The position numbers were made by a program, and so were the translations under genes. A stretch of 64,000 nucleotides of DNA, taken from the NCBI GenBank assembly GCA_017456885.1, contig JAFTIM010000006.1, positions 116,451 to 180,450 of the forward strand. The letters are read 5' to 3'. The DNA comes from Paludibacteraceae bacterium (lineage in GTDB: Bacteria > Bacteroidota > Bacteroidia > Bacteroidales > Paludibacteraceae). Positions within the stretch are counted from its first letter, which is position 1. Every line of letters starts with the position of its first letter. Under the pieces are notes generated by a model. The model was not told the origin of the DNA, made no database searches, and saw only the letters and a program-made list of their open reading frames with translations. Positions 34,072-42,743 of the stretch are shown in pieces.

Positions 34072-34092
34072 CAGTATCGTAGCAGATACAAC

Positions 34093-35004
34093 GTGAAGTT
34101 AATTTCGGAAAAACAAACGCTTCAAAAACCAACAGTGGCAACTATTGGTTTTTTTGATGGTGTACACAAAGGACATCAGTTTTTGTTAACGGAGTTGATA
34201 AAACTCGCACAAAAAAAACATTTAGAATCCTTAGTCGTAACCTTCCGTAATTCTCCTCAATCCCTACTCCACCCCGGGAAAGTCATTAAAAATCTGACTA
34301 CTCCGACAGAAAAAACTGTCTTATTAAACAAATTGGGTATCTCAAATTGTTTGTTGCTCGATTTCAATGAAAAAATTGCTACACAAAAAGCAAAAGTTTT
34401 TTTAACGTGGCTCAAAGAAAACTATGGTGTACAAACATTACTCATCGGCTACGACCACCATTTTGGTGCCGATTGTCTAACTTCGTTTTCCGCATATCAA
34501 GCAATTGGCAACGAACTCAATATTGAGATACTAAAATGTCCCAAATTCGATAACGAAAACCAAAACATCAGCTCTTCGAAAATTAGAACTTGCCTCAACG
34601 ACGGAGCTATTGAAACGGCAAATCGTTTATTAGGTTATAACTATACAATTTCGGGTGAAGTTGTTCACGGAGAAGAAATTGGAAGAAAAATAGGAGTTCC
34701 CACTGCCAATATCAACACTGATATACAAAAGTTAATTCCTAAAAATGGCGTTTATATGGTAGAAACAATTATCGAAAATCAACCATATCAAGGATTGCTT
34801 AATATAGGTATTCGCCCCACGGTTAATGGACAAAAAACAACAATAGAAACCCATTTTATCGGCTTTGAAGGCAACCTTTACGGCAAAGAACTGACATTAC
34901 ATTTAAAGAAATGGATTCGCAGTGAGATTAAATTTTCGTCTATCGAAGCATTACGCCAACAAATTGAATTAGATAAAAATCAACTAAAAAAGCCACTCTT
35001 GTAA
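34093..35004 (+). CDS. ribF: Bifunctional riboflavin kinase / FAD synthetase
   Basis: 303 residues from a GTG at 34093; no ATG precedes the first motif, and the earlier TTG lies inside the promoter box. The N-terminal FMN adenylyltransferase has ATIGFFDGVHKGHQ and IGYDHHFG. The C-terminal riboflavin kinase has GRKIGVPTANI and GLLNIGIRPTV. Converts riboflavin to FMN and then FAD. A bidirectional terminator shared with the convergent blc gene follows. Confidence 0.94.
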   Translation: MKLISEKQTLQKPTVATIGFFDGVHKGHQFLLTELIKLAQKKHLESLVVTFRNSPQSLLHPGKVIKNLTTPTEKTVLLNKLGISNCLLLDFNEKIATQKAKVFLTWLKENYGVQTLLIGYDHHFGADCLTSFSAYQAIGNELNIEILKCPKFDNENQNISSSKIRTCLNDGAIETANRLLGYNYTISGEVVHGEEIGRKIGVPTANINTDIQKLIPKNGVYMVETIIENQPYQGLLNIGIRPTVNGQKTTIETHFIGFEGNLYGKELTLHLKKWIRSEIKFSSIEALRQQIELDKNQLKKPLL

Positions 35005-35016
35005 AGAATGGCTTTT
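34988..35016. terminator. Bidirectional terminator between ribF and blc
   Basis: Stem AAAAGCCA-TCTT/AAGA-TGGCTTTT with one mismatch. A/T runs on both sides serve both convergent genes. Confidence 0.7.
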
Positions 35017-35019
35017 ACG

Positions 35020-35547
35020 TTACTTTCTTTGTTCTACCCAAATCAATTTATTCACATTATACCCACGCTCTTGGGCACGTTTTAATACAAAATCAAGGTC
35101 AGATTCCGACATTTGTGGCGTACGACTCAAAATCCACAAATACTTATCGCTTTTGCTTCCTACTAACGCATAACGGTAATCGTCAGCCAATTCAAGCACA
35201 TAATAATCAGCATAAAAATTGGCAAAAAATGCAACTTCAAGTTTACCGGGATTGTTTTCGTCCGGTCGGCGAGCCTTACCTACAGATTCTTTGTATTTTC
35301 CGTCTAACGTTTTTTTATAACCGGCATTTACAACCTTGATAAAACCATTTTCCTGTAAAGTATAAGTAGCTGTACAACCAACCAAACCACGTTCAAAACG
35401 ATGGTCGAAACGTGCTATTTCATACCATTTGCCGACATAACGATTCAAATCGAGTTCGGCCACTGTCGAGGTGTTTAAATGTTCATTCGAACAAGCGCAT
35501 AATCCTCCAAACGAGAAAAGACCCAATAGTGCATAAAATTTTTTCAT
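35020..35547 (-). CDS. blc: Outer-membrane lipocalin (Blc-like lipoprotein)
   Basis: 175 residues from the ATG at 35547 (MKKFYALLGLF); the longer frame to 35592 has no signal character. Lipobox GLCAC. Lipocalin signature DLNRYVGKWYEIARFDHRFE and the later YVLELADDYRYALVGSKSDK-type strands with WILSRTPQM. Bacterial lipocalins bind fatty acids or lysophospholipids at the outer membrane. Convergent with ribF. Confidence 0.93.
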   Translation of the reverse strand: MKKFYALLGLFSFGGLCACSNEHLNTSTVAELDLNRYVGKWYEIARFDHRFERGLVGCTATYTLQENGFIKVVNAGYKKTLDGKYKESVGKARRPDENNPGKLEVAFFANFYADYYVLELADDYRYALVGSKSDKYLWILSRTPQMSESDLDFVLKRAQERGYNVNKLIWVEQRK

Positions 35548-35642
35548 GACTTTAAATTTTAAAGGTTCTACACACCAATAAAAACAACTCATATCTTTTT
35601 TTGTTCACTACTGCTCTGTTTTTATAACAAATAGGATTTTTT

Positions 35643-35650
35643 TAATTTTG
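35643..35650 (+). promoter_or_regulatory. -7 promoter element of M3 peptidase operon
   Basis: TAATTTTG, 30 nt upstream of the ATG at 35681. Confidence 0.55.
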
Positions 35651-35680
35651 TAACCAAAATATTCTTTAAATGTAAATCAA

Positions 35681-37771
35681 ATGAAAAAATCAATTTTACT
35701 TCTAACTACAGTGATTATGATGACAGCATGCTGTAAAAAAACAGAAAATCCTTTTTTTGTTGAGTGGAAAACACCGTATGGTTTGCCCCCTTTTGAACAA
35801 ATAAAAGAGCAAGACTATCTACCGGCCATCGAAGAAGGCATAAAACAACAAGCAACAGAGATTGCTGCAATCGTAAACAATAAAGATTTACCTACATTTG
35901 AAAATACGATTGCTGCTTACGACCGTTCGGGAGCTTTACTCTCAAAAGTTATCGGAGTATTATTCAATCTGTCGGAATCCGATGCCAACGATAATTTGAA
36001 CGCTATTGTCGAGGAAGCCTTACCGTTACTCTCCGAACATAGCGACAACATTTTTATGAATGCCGATTTCTATAAACGTGTGGCATATATTTACAACAAA
36101 AAAGATTCGTTGAATTTAACAACTGAACAAACAATGTTGCTCGAAAAAATGAATCGCAATTTTGTTCGCAACGGTATCGACCTTGAACCTAAAAAACAAG
36201 AACGGTTAAGAGAAATCAACAAGCAACTTTCGGCTTTAGAACAAAAATTCGGGAACAATCTGTTGGCTGAAAACAATGCTTTTCAACTTATTTTAGACGA
36301 AGAAGACTTAATAGGTTTGCCTGAAGCCGTACGCACTGCAGCTGCCGAGGCTGCTACTGCCGCCGGATACGAAGGCAAATGGCTCTTTGGTTTGCAAAGC
36401 CCCAGCAGAATCCCATTTTTACAATATAGTGCCCGTCGCAATTTACGCGAAAAACTATATACCGCTTATATCAATCGCGGTAACAACGGAAATGAAAATG
36501 ATAATAATCAGGTTGTGCTCAATATTATGAAATTACGCATCGAAAAGGCTAATATTCTCGGCTTCGACACTCCTGCGAATTTTATCTTGGATGAAACAAT
36601 GGCAAAAAATTCGACTACCGTAAATGAATTTTTAGTAAAAATTTTTGAACCTGCTGTTGAAAAAGCAAAGCAAGAACGTGCCGAATTACAAAAACTTATC
36701 GACCGTGAAAATGGTGGTTTTCAGCTTCAAGCATGGGATTGGGATTTTTACACCGAAAAACTTCGTCAAGAGAAATATGCTCTCAATGAAGATGAAATCA
36801 AGCCTTATTTTCAGATGGAAAACGTACGCACTGGCGTTTTTACCGTAGCAAAAAAATTATACGGTCTGAATTTTGAAAAATTGGAAAACGTTCCAACCTA
36901 TCATCCTGATGTGGAAGCATTCAAAATAACCGATGCCAACAACCAACTTGTAGGACTTTTCTATACAGACTATTATCCACGTGCAAGCAAACGTGGCGGT
37001 GCTTGGATGAGCAATTTCCGCGATCAAAAAATATTGAATGGCGAACAAATCAGACCTATTGTGGTAAACGTAGGAAACTTCACAAAACCAACTGCCGAAA
37101 CGCCTTCGTTACTTACACTCGACGAAGTAGAAACAATGTTTCATGAATTTGGACACGCACTGCACGGACTTCTTTCGCAATGCAATTATGTAACACTAAG
37201 CGGTACAAACGTTGCACGCGACTTCGTGGAACTTCCTTCTCAGATATTGGAAAATTGGGCTTTTGAACCTGAGGTATTACAACTCTATGCAAAACACTAT
37301 CAGACCGGCGAAGTAATTCCCGACGAATTAGTTCAAAAAATTCAAAATGCTATCAATTTCAATCAAGGATTTATGACTACCGAATTGGTGGCAGCTTCTA
37401 TTTTGGATATGAATTGGCACGATTTGAAAAGCATAGAAGGCATTGATGTTCAACAATTTGAAAAACAAAAAATGAACGAACTCGGTTTGATACCCGAAAT
37501 TGCTCCACGCTATTGTACCACCAACTTCAATCACATTTTCAATAGTGGCTATAGTGCCGGTTATTACAGTTATTTATGGGCAGAAGTGCTCGATAAAGAT
37601 GCCTTTGATTTATTCAAAGAGAAAGGCATCTTTGATGCAGCAACAGCCTTATCTTTTAAAGAAAACATACTTGAAAAAGGCGGAAGCGATGAACCTATGA
37701 AACTTTATAAACAATTTCGTGGCGCTGAACCCAATCCAGAAGCAATGCTCAAGGGTCGAGGATTAAAATAA
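35681..37771 (+). CDS. dcp: M3-family metallopeptidase (peptidyl-dipeptidase Dcp-like lipoprotein)
   Basis: 696 residues. The lipoprotein signal ends around Cys17 (MMTAC). The zinc site HEFGHALHGL (about 487-496) with a downstream Glu is the M3 thimet-oligopeptidase hallmark. The block FYTDYYPRASKRGGAWM and GYSAGYYSYLWAEVLDKDAF are typical of Dcp. Likely removes dipeptides from peptides in the periplasm, feeding amino-acid uptake. First of four closely spaced genes. Confidence 0.93.
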   Translation: MKKSILLLTTVIMMTACCKKTENPFFVEWKTPYGLPPFEQIKEQDYLPAIEEGIKQQATEIAAIVNNKDLPTFENTIAAYDRSGALLSKVIGVLFNLSESDANDNLNAIVEEALPLLSEHSDNIFMNADFYKRVAYIYNKKDSLNLTTEQTMLLEKMNRNFVRNGIDLEPKKQERLREINKQLSALEQKFGNNLLAENNAFQLILDEEDLIGLPEAVRTAAAEAATAAGYEGKWLFGLQSPSRIPFLQYSARRNLREKLYTAYINRGNNGNENDNNQVVLNIMKLRIEKANILGFDTPANFILDETMAKNSTTVNEFLVKIFEPAVEKAKQERAELQKLIDRENGGFQLQAWDWDFYTEKLRQEKYALNEDEIKPYFQMENVRTGVFTVAKKLYGLNFEKLENVPTYHPDVEAFKITDANNQLVGLFYTDYYPRASKRGGAWMSNFRDQKILNGEQIRPIVVNVGNFTKPTAETPSLLTLDEVETMFHEFGHALHGLLSQCNYVTLSGTNVARDFVELPSQILENWAFEPEVLQLYAKHYQTGEVIPDELVQKIQNAINFNQGFMTTELVAASILDMNWHDLKSIEGIDVQQFEKQKMNELGLIPEIAPRYCTTNFNHIFNSGYSAGYYSYLWAEVLDKDAFDLFKEKGIFDAATALSFKENILEKGGSDEPMKLYKQFRGAEPNPEAMLKGRGLK

Positions 37772-37779
37772 ATCGAAAA

Positions 37780-38142
37780 ATGCAACCTACTATTTTGACC
37801 TACAATCTTAGTACAAAGCAGTTTCAATTGGAATTGCTTTGTGCTAATTTTCAGGTACACATTCGAAATATTCTACCTACCGAACAATCGTTTGTCATTA
37901 AATCCGTTTTAGAAAACCGATTGATACAGAAAAACACAGACAATCATATTTTTACTGATGAAATGGTAGTTTTTTGCAATTTTGACGACACTCTTTTGGA
38001 TTTATTTTTACAGCAATTGAGGAATCTTAACATACGAATACCTCTAAAAGCTGTTTTAACTCCAACAAATTATTTATGGAACTCCATCGAATTGCATAAA
38101 GAACTATCAAAAGAATACAACGTGCTAAACGAAAGAAAATGA
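37780..38142 (+). CDS. DUF3783-like small protein
   Basis: 120 residues, soluble. The C-terminal block LKAVLTPTNYLWNSIELHKEL followed by E resembles the DUF3783 signature (VLTPTNxxW). Function unknown. Starts 8 nt after the M3 peptidase and its stop overlaps the next ATG (38139-38142). Confidence 0.6.
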   Translation: MQPTILTYNLSTKQFQLELLCANFQVHIRNILPTEQSFVIKSVLENRLIQKNTDNHIFTDEMVVFCNFDDTLLDLFLQQLRNLNIRIPLKAVLTPTNYLWNSIELHKELSKEYNVLNERK

Positions 38143-39119
38143 AATTTCAGCAGCAATTATTAAAATTCAACTATACAACCATTGTTTTAATACAAATTGT
38201 TTGTACGCTTCTCTGGTTTTTACCGTTTTTTTTCGGCAAAGTACCCGAAAATTCCGTTTCCATCTCTTTTTTAGGAAATAACATCATCGAATACAAACCA
38301 CTAACAGCAACTGTAATTCAATATTTTTTCGTTTCGATTTTTGGGTATATTATCAATTTCACATTAGAAAAACTGAAACTCATACCGCTACACAATCATC
38401 TTTTTTATATCTGTTTTTTGTTCCTCTGCTCGATAACCTCTTATGCTCAATTTTTTAATACAACAGCCATTTCGTTTTTTCTATTACTAATAGCTCTTCA
38501 TAATTTGATGAAAATGTTTCAATCGGAGGCTGTTTTCAGAGCATTCAATTGTATGTTGTTTTTGTCAGTTGCAACTCTTTTCAATATCGAATATTTATGG
38601 TTTATTCCTTTCTTTTGGATTGCATTTATTCAACTCAAAGCCTTTACAAAAAACACCTTTTTTGCTTCGATTTTCGGATTAGTAACTTTTACTGTTGCAC
38701 TTATTCTAACAGCATATATTACCGATACTTTGCCAATAGTAGAAAATTATTTTTCGATGATAAAAGTCGTTTACTTCGATTTTAAAAATATGTCGGTAAA
38801 AAGCATTGATATCATCGGTTTTTTTATTTTTATAACATTTCTTTTTTATTACATATTCATCTGTTTTATACATAGATACGAACAAAATAAAAATATCTAT
38901 ATATATACTTTTTTATCCACTATTTTTGTCATCTTCATCATCGTTTTTTACATCATAAATAGTCATTTATACAGAGAAATTTGTTTGTTATTGTTATTAT
39001 TAACATCTGTTTTTTCAACTTTTTATTACAATTTCAAACAAACAAAATCTTCTAATATTATTCTGTTAATATTCATGGGATTAGGCATTTTCTACCGAAT
39101 AATATTTTTGCTAACATAA
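38139..39119 (+). CDS. Polytopic membrane protein (DUF6427-like)
   Basis: 326 residues, very Phe/Ile-rich, with about nine membrane segments from residue 15 to the C-terminus. The pattern FNxxLFLSVATLFNIEYLWFIPFFW resembles DUF6427 proteins of Bacteroidota. No catalytic motif seen. Overlaps DUF3783 by 4 nt and is 2 nt from the YqaA-like gene. Confidence 0.6.
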   Translation: MKFQQQLLKFNYTTIVLIQIVCTLLWFLPFFFGKVPENSVSISFLGNNIIEYKPLTATVIQYFFVSIFGYIINFTLEKLKLIPLHNHLFYICFLFLCSITSYAQFFNTTAISFFLLLIALHNLMKMFQSEAVFRAFNCMLFLSVATLFNIEYLWFIPFFWIAFIQLKAFTKNTFFASIFGLVTFTVALILTAYITDTLPIVENYFSMIKVVYFDFKNMSVKSIDIIGFFIFITFLFYYIFICFIHRYEQNKNIYIYTFLSTIFVIFIIVFYIINSHLYREICLLLLLLTSVFSTFYYNFKQTKSSNIILLIFMGLGIFYRIIFLLT

Positions 39120-39121
39120 AT

Positions 39122-39559
39122 ATGTTTCTTGTAAGTTTAGGATATTTCGGGTTATTCATTGCAGCATTTTTAGCAGCGACAATTATTCCTTTCAGTTCTG
39201 AAATTGTCTTTTCTGCACTTCTTTTTGCTGGTTTAAACCCATGGATATGTGTATTTTGTGCCACATTAGGCAATTGGTTGGGAGGACTAACTTGTTATTG
39301 GTTAGGACATTTAGGCAAATTGGAATGGATAGAAAAATGGTTGAAAATAAAACATGAAAAAATTGTTCGGTTCGAAAACAAGTTTCATAAATACGGCGAT
39401 TGGTTTGCTTTCTTTTCCTTTCTTCCGGGCATAGGAGATATTATAGCTGTTGCATCAGGTTTTTTGCGTTGCAAGTTTTGGATAGTTGCTCTTTCTATGC
39501 TGTTAGGAAAATTTGTCCGCTACATAATTTGGATGTATTTAAACGGTTTTTTCTTATAA
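39122..39559 (+). CDS. YqaA/DedA-family membrane protein
   Basis: 145 residues, four helices. Family blocks: LAATIIPFSSEIVFSALL (re-entrant loop), ATLGNWLGGLTCYWLGHLGK, FFSFLPGIGDIIAVASGFLR. DedA-type proteins are linked to undecaprenyl-phosphate or phospholipid recycling and membrane energetics. Short YqaA form. Last gene of the M3-peptidase operon, followed by a terminator. Confidence 0.85.
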   Translation: MFLVSLGYFGLFIAAFLAATIIPFSSEIVFSALLFAGLNPWICVFCATLGNWLGGLTCYWLGHLGKLEWIEKWLKIKHEKIVRFENKFHKYGDWFAFFSFLPGIGDIIAVASGFLRCKFWIVALSMLLGKFVRYIIWMYLNGFFL

Positions 39560-39560
39560 A

Positions 39561-39593
39561 AAAAACCAACCCTATGAATAGGATTGATTTTTT
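39561..39593 (+). terminator. Terminator after YqaA-like gene
   Basis: Imperfect stem CAA-CCTA/TAGG-TTG with a TGAA loop, then T-run. It lies between two convergent genes. Confidence 0.55.
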
Positions 39594-39622
39594 AAAGAAA
39601 ACAAACTTATTTATAAAAGTTG

Positions 39623-40504
39623 TTAAAAATACTTCACTTCTTCGCCACAAATACTCGTCAATAAATTGTTTGCCAAACGGCTTGCTCCGAATCTGAAATA
39701 AGAATTATTCAACCACTTTTCTCCCAAAACGGCTTTTACAATAGTATAATGCTCCACAGCTTCTTTTGTGGTAGAAATGCCTCCTGCAGGTTTATAACCT
39801 ACCATACGTCCCGTTTTTTCATACCATTCTTTAATGGCTTGACACATTACATAAGTAGCTTCCAAAGTAGCTGATATAGAAATTTTACCTGTCGATGTTT
39901 TAATAAAATCGGCACCGGCTTCCATAGCCAAAATGGCGGCTTTTTTGATATTGGCAGCTGTTTTTAAAGCACCTGTTTCCAATATTACTTTGAGGTGTGC
40001 ACCATGACAAGCAGCTTTTATTTCTTCTATTTCATCAAAAACTTCCTGATAGTTTCCCTCTAAAAATTTTCCGATAGATATTACAATATCTATTTCCGTA
40101 GCACCCGAAGCTACAGTTAATGCCGTTTCTGCAATTTTTACTTCCAAAAAAGTTTGTGAAGCCGGAAAACCTGCCGCAACAGCAGCAATTTCAACTTTTT
40201 CTTTTAAATTTTCTTTCACTACCGGTACCATAGCCGGATAAACACACATTGCTGCAACATTTGGCAATGTTTTGAATTTCAATTTGAAATTGTTTACGTT
40301 TTCAACCATCGTTTTTACTTTCAGAGAAGTATCATCGCCATTCAATGTTGTCAAATCAATTTGATTTAAGCATTGTTTGTAAACATCTACATTGTCATTT
40401 TCCGTAAAACGTTCGGAAATAATTTTCTCGACCTGTTTTTTTACAAGTTCGTCATTCAATTCATTACAATTGAACTCTTCAAAAAGTTGTTCAAAATTTT
40501 TCAT
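39623..40504 (-). CDS. deoC: Deoxyribose-phosphate aldolase
   Basis: 293 residues. The Schiff-base Lys is in DFIKTSTGK, with the proton-relay Lys in GYKPAGGI, and the substrate block ATEIDIVISIGKFLEGNY. Cleaves deoxyribose-5-phosphate to acetaldehyde and glyceraldehyde-3-phosphate. Last of dtd-mazG-deoC, 2 nt after the mazG-like stop. Confidence 0.95.
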   Translation of the reverse strand: MKNFEQLFEEFNCNELNDELVKKQVEKIISERFTENDNVDVYKQCLNQIDLTTLNGDDTSLKVKTMVENVNNFKLKFKTLPNVAAMCVYPAMVPVVKENLKEKVEIAAVAAGFPASQTFLEVKIAETALTVASGATEIDIVISIGKFLEGNYQEVFDEIEEIKAACHGAHLKVILETGALKTAANIKKAAILAMEAGADFIKTSTGKISISATLEATYVMCQAIKEWYEKTGRMVGYKPAGGISTTKEAVEHYTIVKAVLGEKWLNNSYFRFGASRLANNLLTSICGEEVKYF

Positions 40505-40506
40505 AG

Positions 40507-40842
40507 TTATTTCAATTTTTCGTTTGTTTTATGTCTTGTTTTATCTCGAAGCGTTTTCTTTTCGAGATTTTTAATGAAAGCATTTGTTAAATCAACACCC
40601 ATTTGATTGGCCATACAAAGTAATACCCACAAAACATCTGCCATTTCATCGGAAATATTTTTATTTTTATCCGAATCTTTAAAAGATTGTTCACCATAGG
40701 TGCGAGCAACAATACGAGCCAATTCACCTACTTCTTCGGTAAGAATAGCCATATTTGTCAATTCGTTAAAATAACGAACTCCATAGGTTTTTATCCATTC
40801 ATCAACCAACGATTGAGCCTTTTCTATTGAGATATTTTCCAT
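40507..40842 (-). CDS. MazG-like nucleotide pyrophosphohydrolase
   Basis: 111 residues, all-alpha. Metal-binding motif ELTNMAILTEEVGELARIV and, downstream, DEMADVLWVLLCMANQMG supply the acidic residues (ExxE and ExxD pattern). Likely hydrolyses dNTPs or damaged NTPs to monophosphates. Between dtd (5 nt) and deoC (2 nt). Confidence 0.9.
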   Translation of the reverse strand: MENISIEKAQSLVDEWIKTYGVRYFNELTNMAILTEEVGELARIVARTYGEQSFKDSDKNKNISDEMADVLWVLLCMANQMGVDLTNAFIKNLEKKTLRDKTRHKTNEKLK

Positions 40843-40847
40843 AAAAC

Positions 40848-41300
40848 TTACTCTTTATTATGCGAATCCATCAGTATGGTAACAGGACCATCGTTTAATA
40901 ATGACACTTTCATATCTGCACCAAATATACCCGTTTTTACAGATTTATCAATTAACGATTTCAATCTATCACAAAATTTTTCATACATCGGTACTGCAAA
41001 GTCAGGCTTCGAAGCTCTTATATACGATGGACGATTTCCTTTTTTTGTAGAAGCATACAAAGTAAACTGACTGACTACCAAAATTTCTCCATCAATATCT
41101 TTCACCGATTTGTTCATTACACCGTTTTCATCGTCAAAAATACGAAGATTGACTACTTTGTTCGACAACCACTCCACATCTTCGTCAGCATCATTGTCTT
41201 CTATACCAATCAAAATAAGCAATCCTCTTGCAACTTTCGATACCAGTTCATTGTTTACTGTTACAGAAGCCTCTTTAACGCGTTGAATTACAAGTCTCAT
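40848..41300 (-). CDS. dtd: D-aminoacyl-tRNA deacylase
   Basis: 150 residues. Signature blocks VVSQFTLYA and the C-terminal NDGPVTILMDS (Gly-cisPro loop) are present. Removes D-amino acids from tRNA. First gene of the minus-strand cluster with a TAATTTTG box 15 nt upstream. The candidate origin region begins right after its start. Confidence 0.96.
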   Translation of the reverse strand: MRLVIQRVKEASVTVNNELVSKVARGLLILIGIEDNDADEDVEWLSNKVVNLRIFDDENGVMNKSVKDIDGEILVVSQFTLYASTKKGNRPSYIRASKPDFAVPMYEKFCDRLKSLIDKSVKTGIFGADMKVSLLNDGPVTILMDSHNKE

Positions 41301-41315
41301 TTTTTGTTATTTTTA

Positions 41316-41323
41316 CAAAATTA
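41316..41323 (-). promoter_or_regulatory. -7 promoter element of dtd operon
   Basis: TAATTTTG on the minus strand, 15 nt upstream of the dtd ATG. Confidence 0.6.
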
Positions 41324-41747
41324 CACGTTTTTTTATCGTTATAAACGTTATTAACAAACTATGTTGAAAACTTATTTCACCAGCTTGAAAAAAAATAAAA
41401 AATAAAGTTTGGAAGTTGTTAAATCAATTTTGGTAAAAAATTGATTTTGTAAAACGAATAAAAATCAGACTTTTTTAATAAAAGTAATCAACCTTTTTTA
41501 TACAACTAAAATCGATTGTGAAGATAAAAAGTTACTAACTTTGCAAGTAATTAACAACTTGTTTAAAACTATAATTAAATAGTTATAAATCAAAAATTTA
41601 CATCTATAATATTAAGTTGATAAATACAAAATCTACAACTAATAAAATAAAAAGCAAATTTTAGAGAAAAAAGTTATTCTCACTTTCAACAGCCAATAAT
41701 CATTATTAAAAATTCTTTTTAAAAAAATATATATATAATAATAAACG
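41324..41747. other. oriC: Candidate chromosomal replication origin (oriC)
   Basis: A 424-bp intergenic region, roughly 80% A+T, between divergent dtd and nadA. Around it the + strand changes from A-rich with C at or above G (left) to G/T-rich (right), the direction expected at an origin. It has degenerate DnaA-box-like 9-mers: TGTTGAAAA (41362-41370), AGTTGATAA (41615-41623), and CTTTCAACA in inverse orientation (41683-41691). It also has an inverted pair AAGTTGTTAA (41413-41422)/TTAACAACTT (41551-41560). No perfect TTATCCACA box occurs here. A perfect parS lies 13 kb away. dnaA is not adjacent. Confidence 0.6.
41536..41543 (+). promoter_or_regulatory. -7 promoter element of nadA
   Basis: TAACTTTG inside the AT-rich region, with TTG at 41516-41518 upstream. 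It would give a ~200-nt nadA leader running through the candidate origin. Confidence 0.5.
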
Positions 41748-42680
41748 ATGAATAAAACTCAACTCATAGAAGCTATTGATAATTTGCGTAAAGAAAAAAA
41801 TGCTGTAATAATGGCACATTATTATCAAACTGGCGATATTCAAGATATAGCTGATGTGATAGGCGATAGTTTGGCTTTGGCGCAAAAAGCGGCACAAACG
41901 AAAGCTGATATTATTGTTTTATGCGGTGTTCATTTCATGGGTGAAACAGCGAAAATTATCTGTCCCGACAAAAAGGTACTTGTTCCTGATTTAAATGCCG
42001 GTTGTTCATTGGCCGATAGTTGTCCTGCCGATGAATTCGAACATTTTATAAAACAACATCCAAATCATACGGTTGTGTCGTATGTAAATACTTCGGCAGC
42101 TGTAAAGGCTTTGACCGATGTAGTGGTAACAAGCACTAATGCTCGAAAAATCGTTGAAATGTTACCGAAAGATGAAAAAATAATCTTCGGTCCTGATCGT
42201 AATCTTGGAAATTATATCAATAGCGTTACAGGTAGAAATATGGTACTTTGGAATGGTGCTTGTCATGTTCATGAACAATTTTCGGTAGAAAAACTTATTG
42301 AGCTGAAAAAACAATATCCCAAAGCAAAAGTATTGGCACACCCTGAATGTAAAAGTGTGGTGTTGAAGTTGGCTGATATAGTTGGCAGTACACAAGCATT
42401 ACTCGATTTTGCCACAAAGAGCGACGAACAGCAATTTTTGGTAGCTACCGAAAGCGGTATTTTGCACGAAATGCAGAAATGCAATCCTACAAAGGAATTT
42501 ATTCCTGTTCCTCCTGCCGATAGTACTTGTGCTTGTAATGAATGTAATTTTATGCGACTTAACACACTCGAAAAACTTTATGTTTGTTTGCGTGACGAAT
42601 CGAATGAAATAGTTGTGGATAAAGAAACGGCTAAAAAAGCTCTGAAACCTATCGTTCGTATGCTTGAAATGAGTAAATAA
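41748..42680 (+). CDS. nadA: Quinolinate synthase
   Basis: 310 residues. The three Fe-S cluster Cys are in VLCGVHFMGETA, WNGACHVHEQF and CACNECNFMRLN, matching the NadA triplicated fold. Condenses iminoaspartate with dihydroxyacetone phosphate to quinolinate for NAD synthesis. First gene right of the candidate origin, reading with the rightward fork. nadB and nadC are not nearby. Confidence 0.97.
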   Translation: MNKTQLIEAIDNLRKEKNAVIMAHYYQTGDIQDIADVIGDSLALAQKAAQTKADIIVLCGVHFMGETAKIICPDKKVLVPDLNAGCSLADSCPADEFEHFIKQHPNHTVVSYVNTSAAVKALTDVVVTSTNARKIVEMLPKDEKIIFGPDRNLGNYINSVTGRNMVLWNGACHVHEQFSVEKLIELKKQYPKAKVLAHPECKSVVLKLADIVGSTQALLDFATKSDEQQFLVATESGILHEMQKCNPTKEFIPVPPADSTCACNECNFMRLNTLEKLYVCLRDESNEIVVDKETAKKALKPIVRMLEMSK

Positions 42681-42701
42681 ATTAAATTTGAAATCATAGA
42701 A

Positions 42702-42743
42702 AAAGAGTTGCCTTGTAAATTTGAGGTAGCTCTTTTATTTTTT
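42702..42743 (+). terminator. Intrinsic terminator of nadA
   Basis: Ten-pair stem AAGAGTTGCC/GGTAGCTCTT (two G-U) followed by a T-run that reaches the convergent U32 stop codon. Confidence 0.75.
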
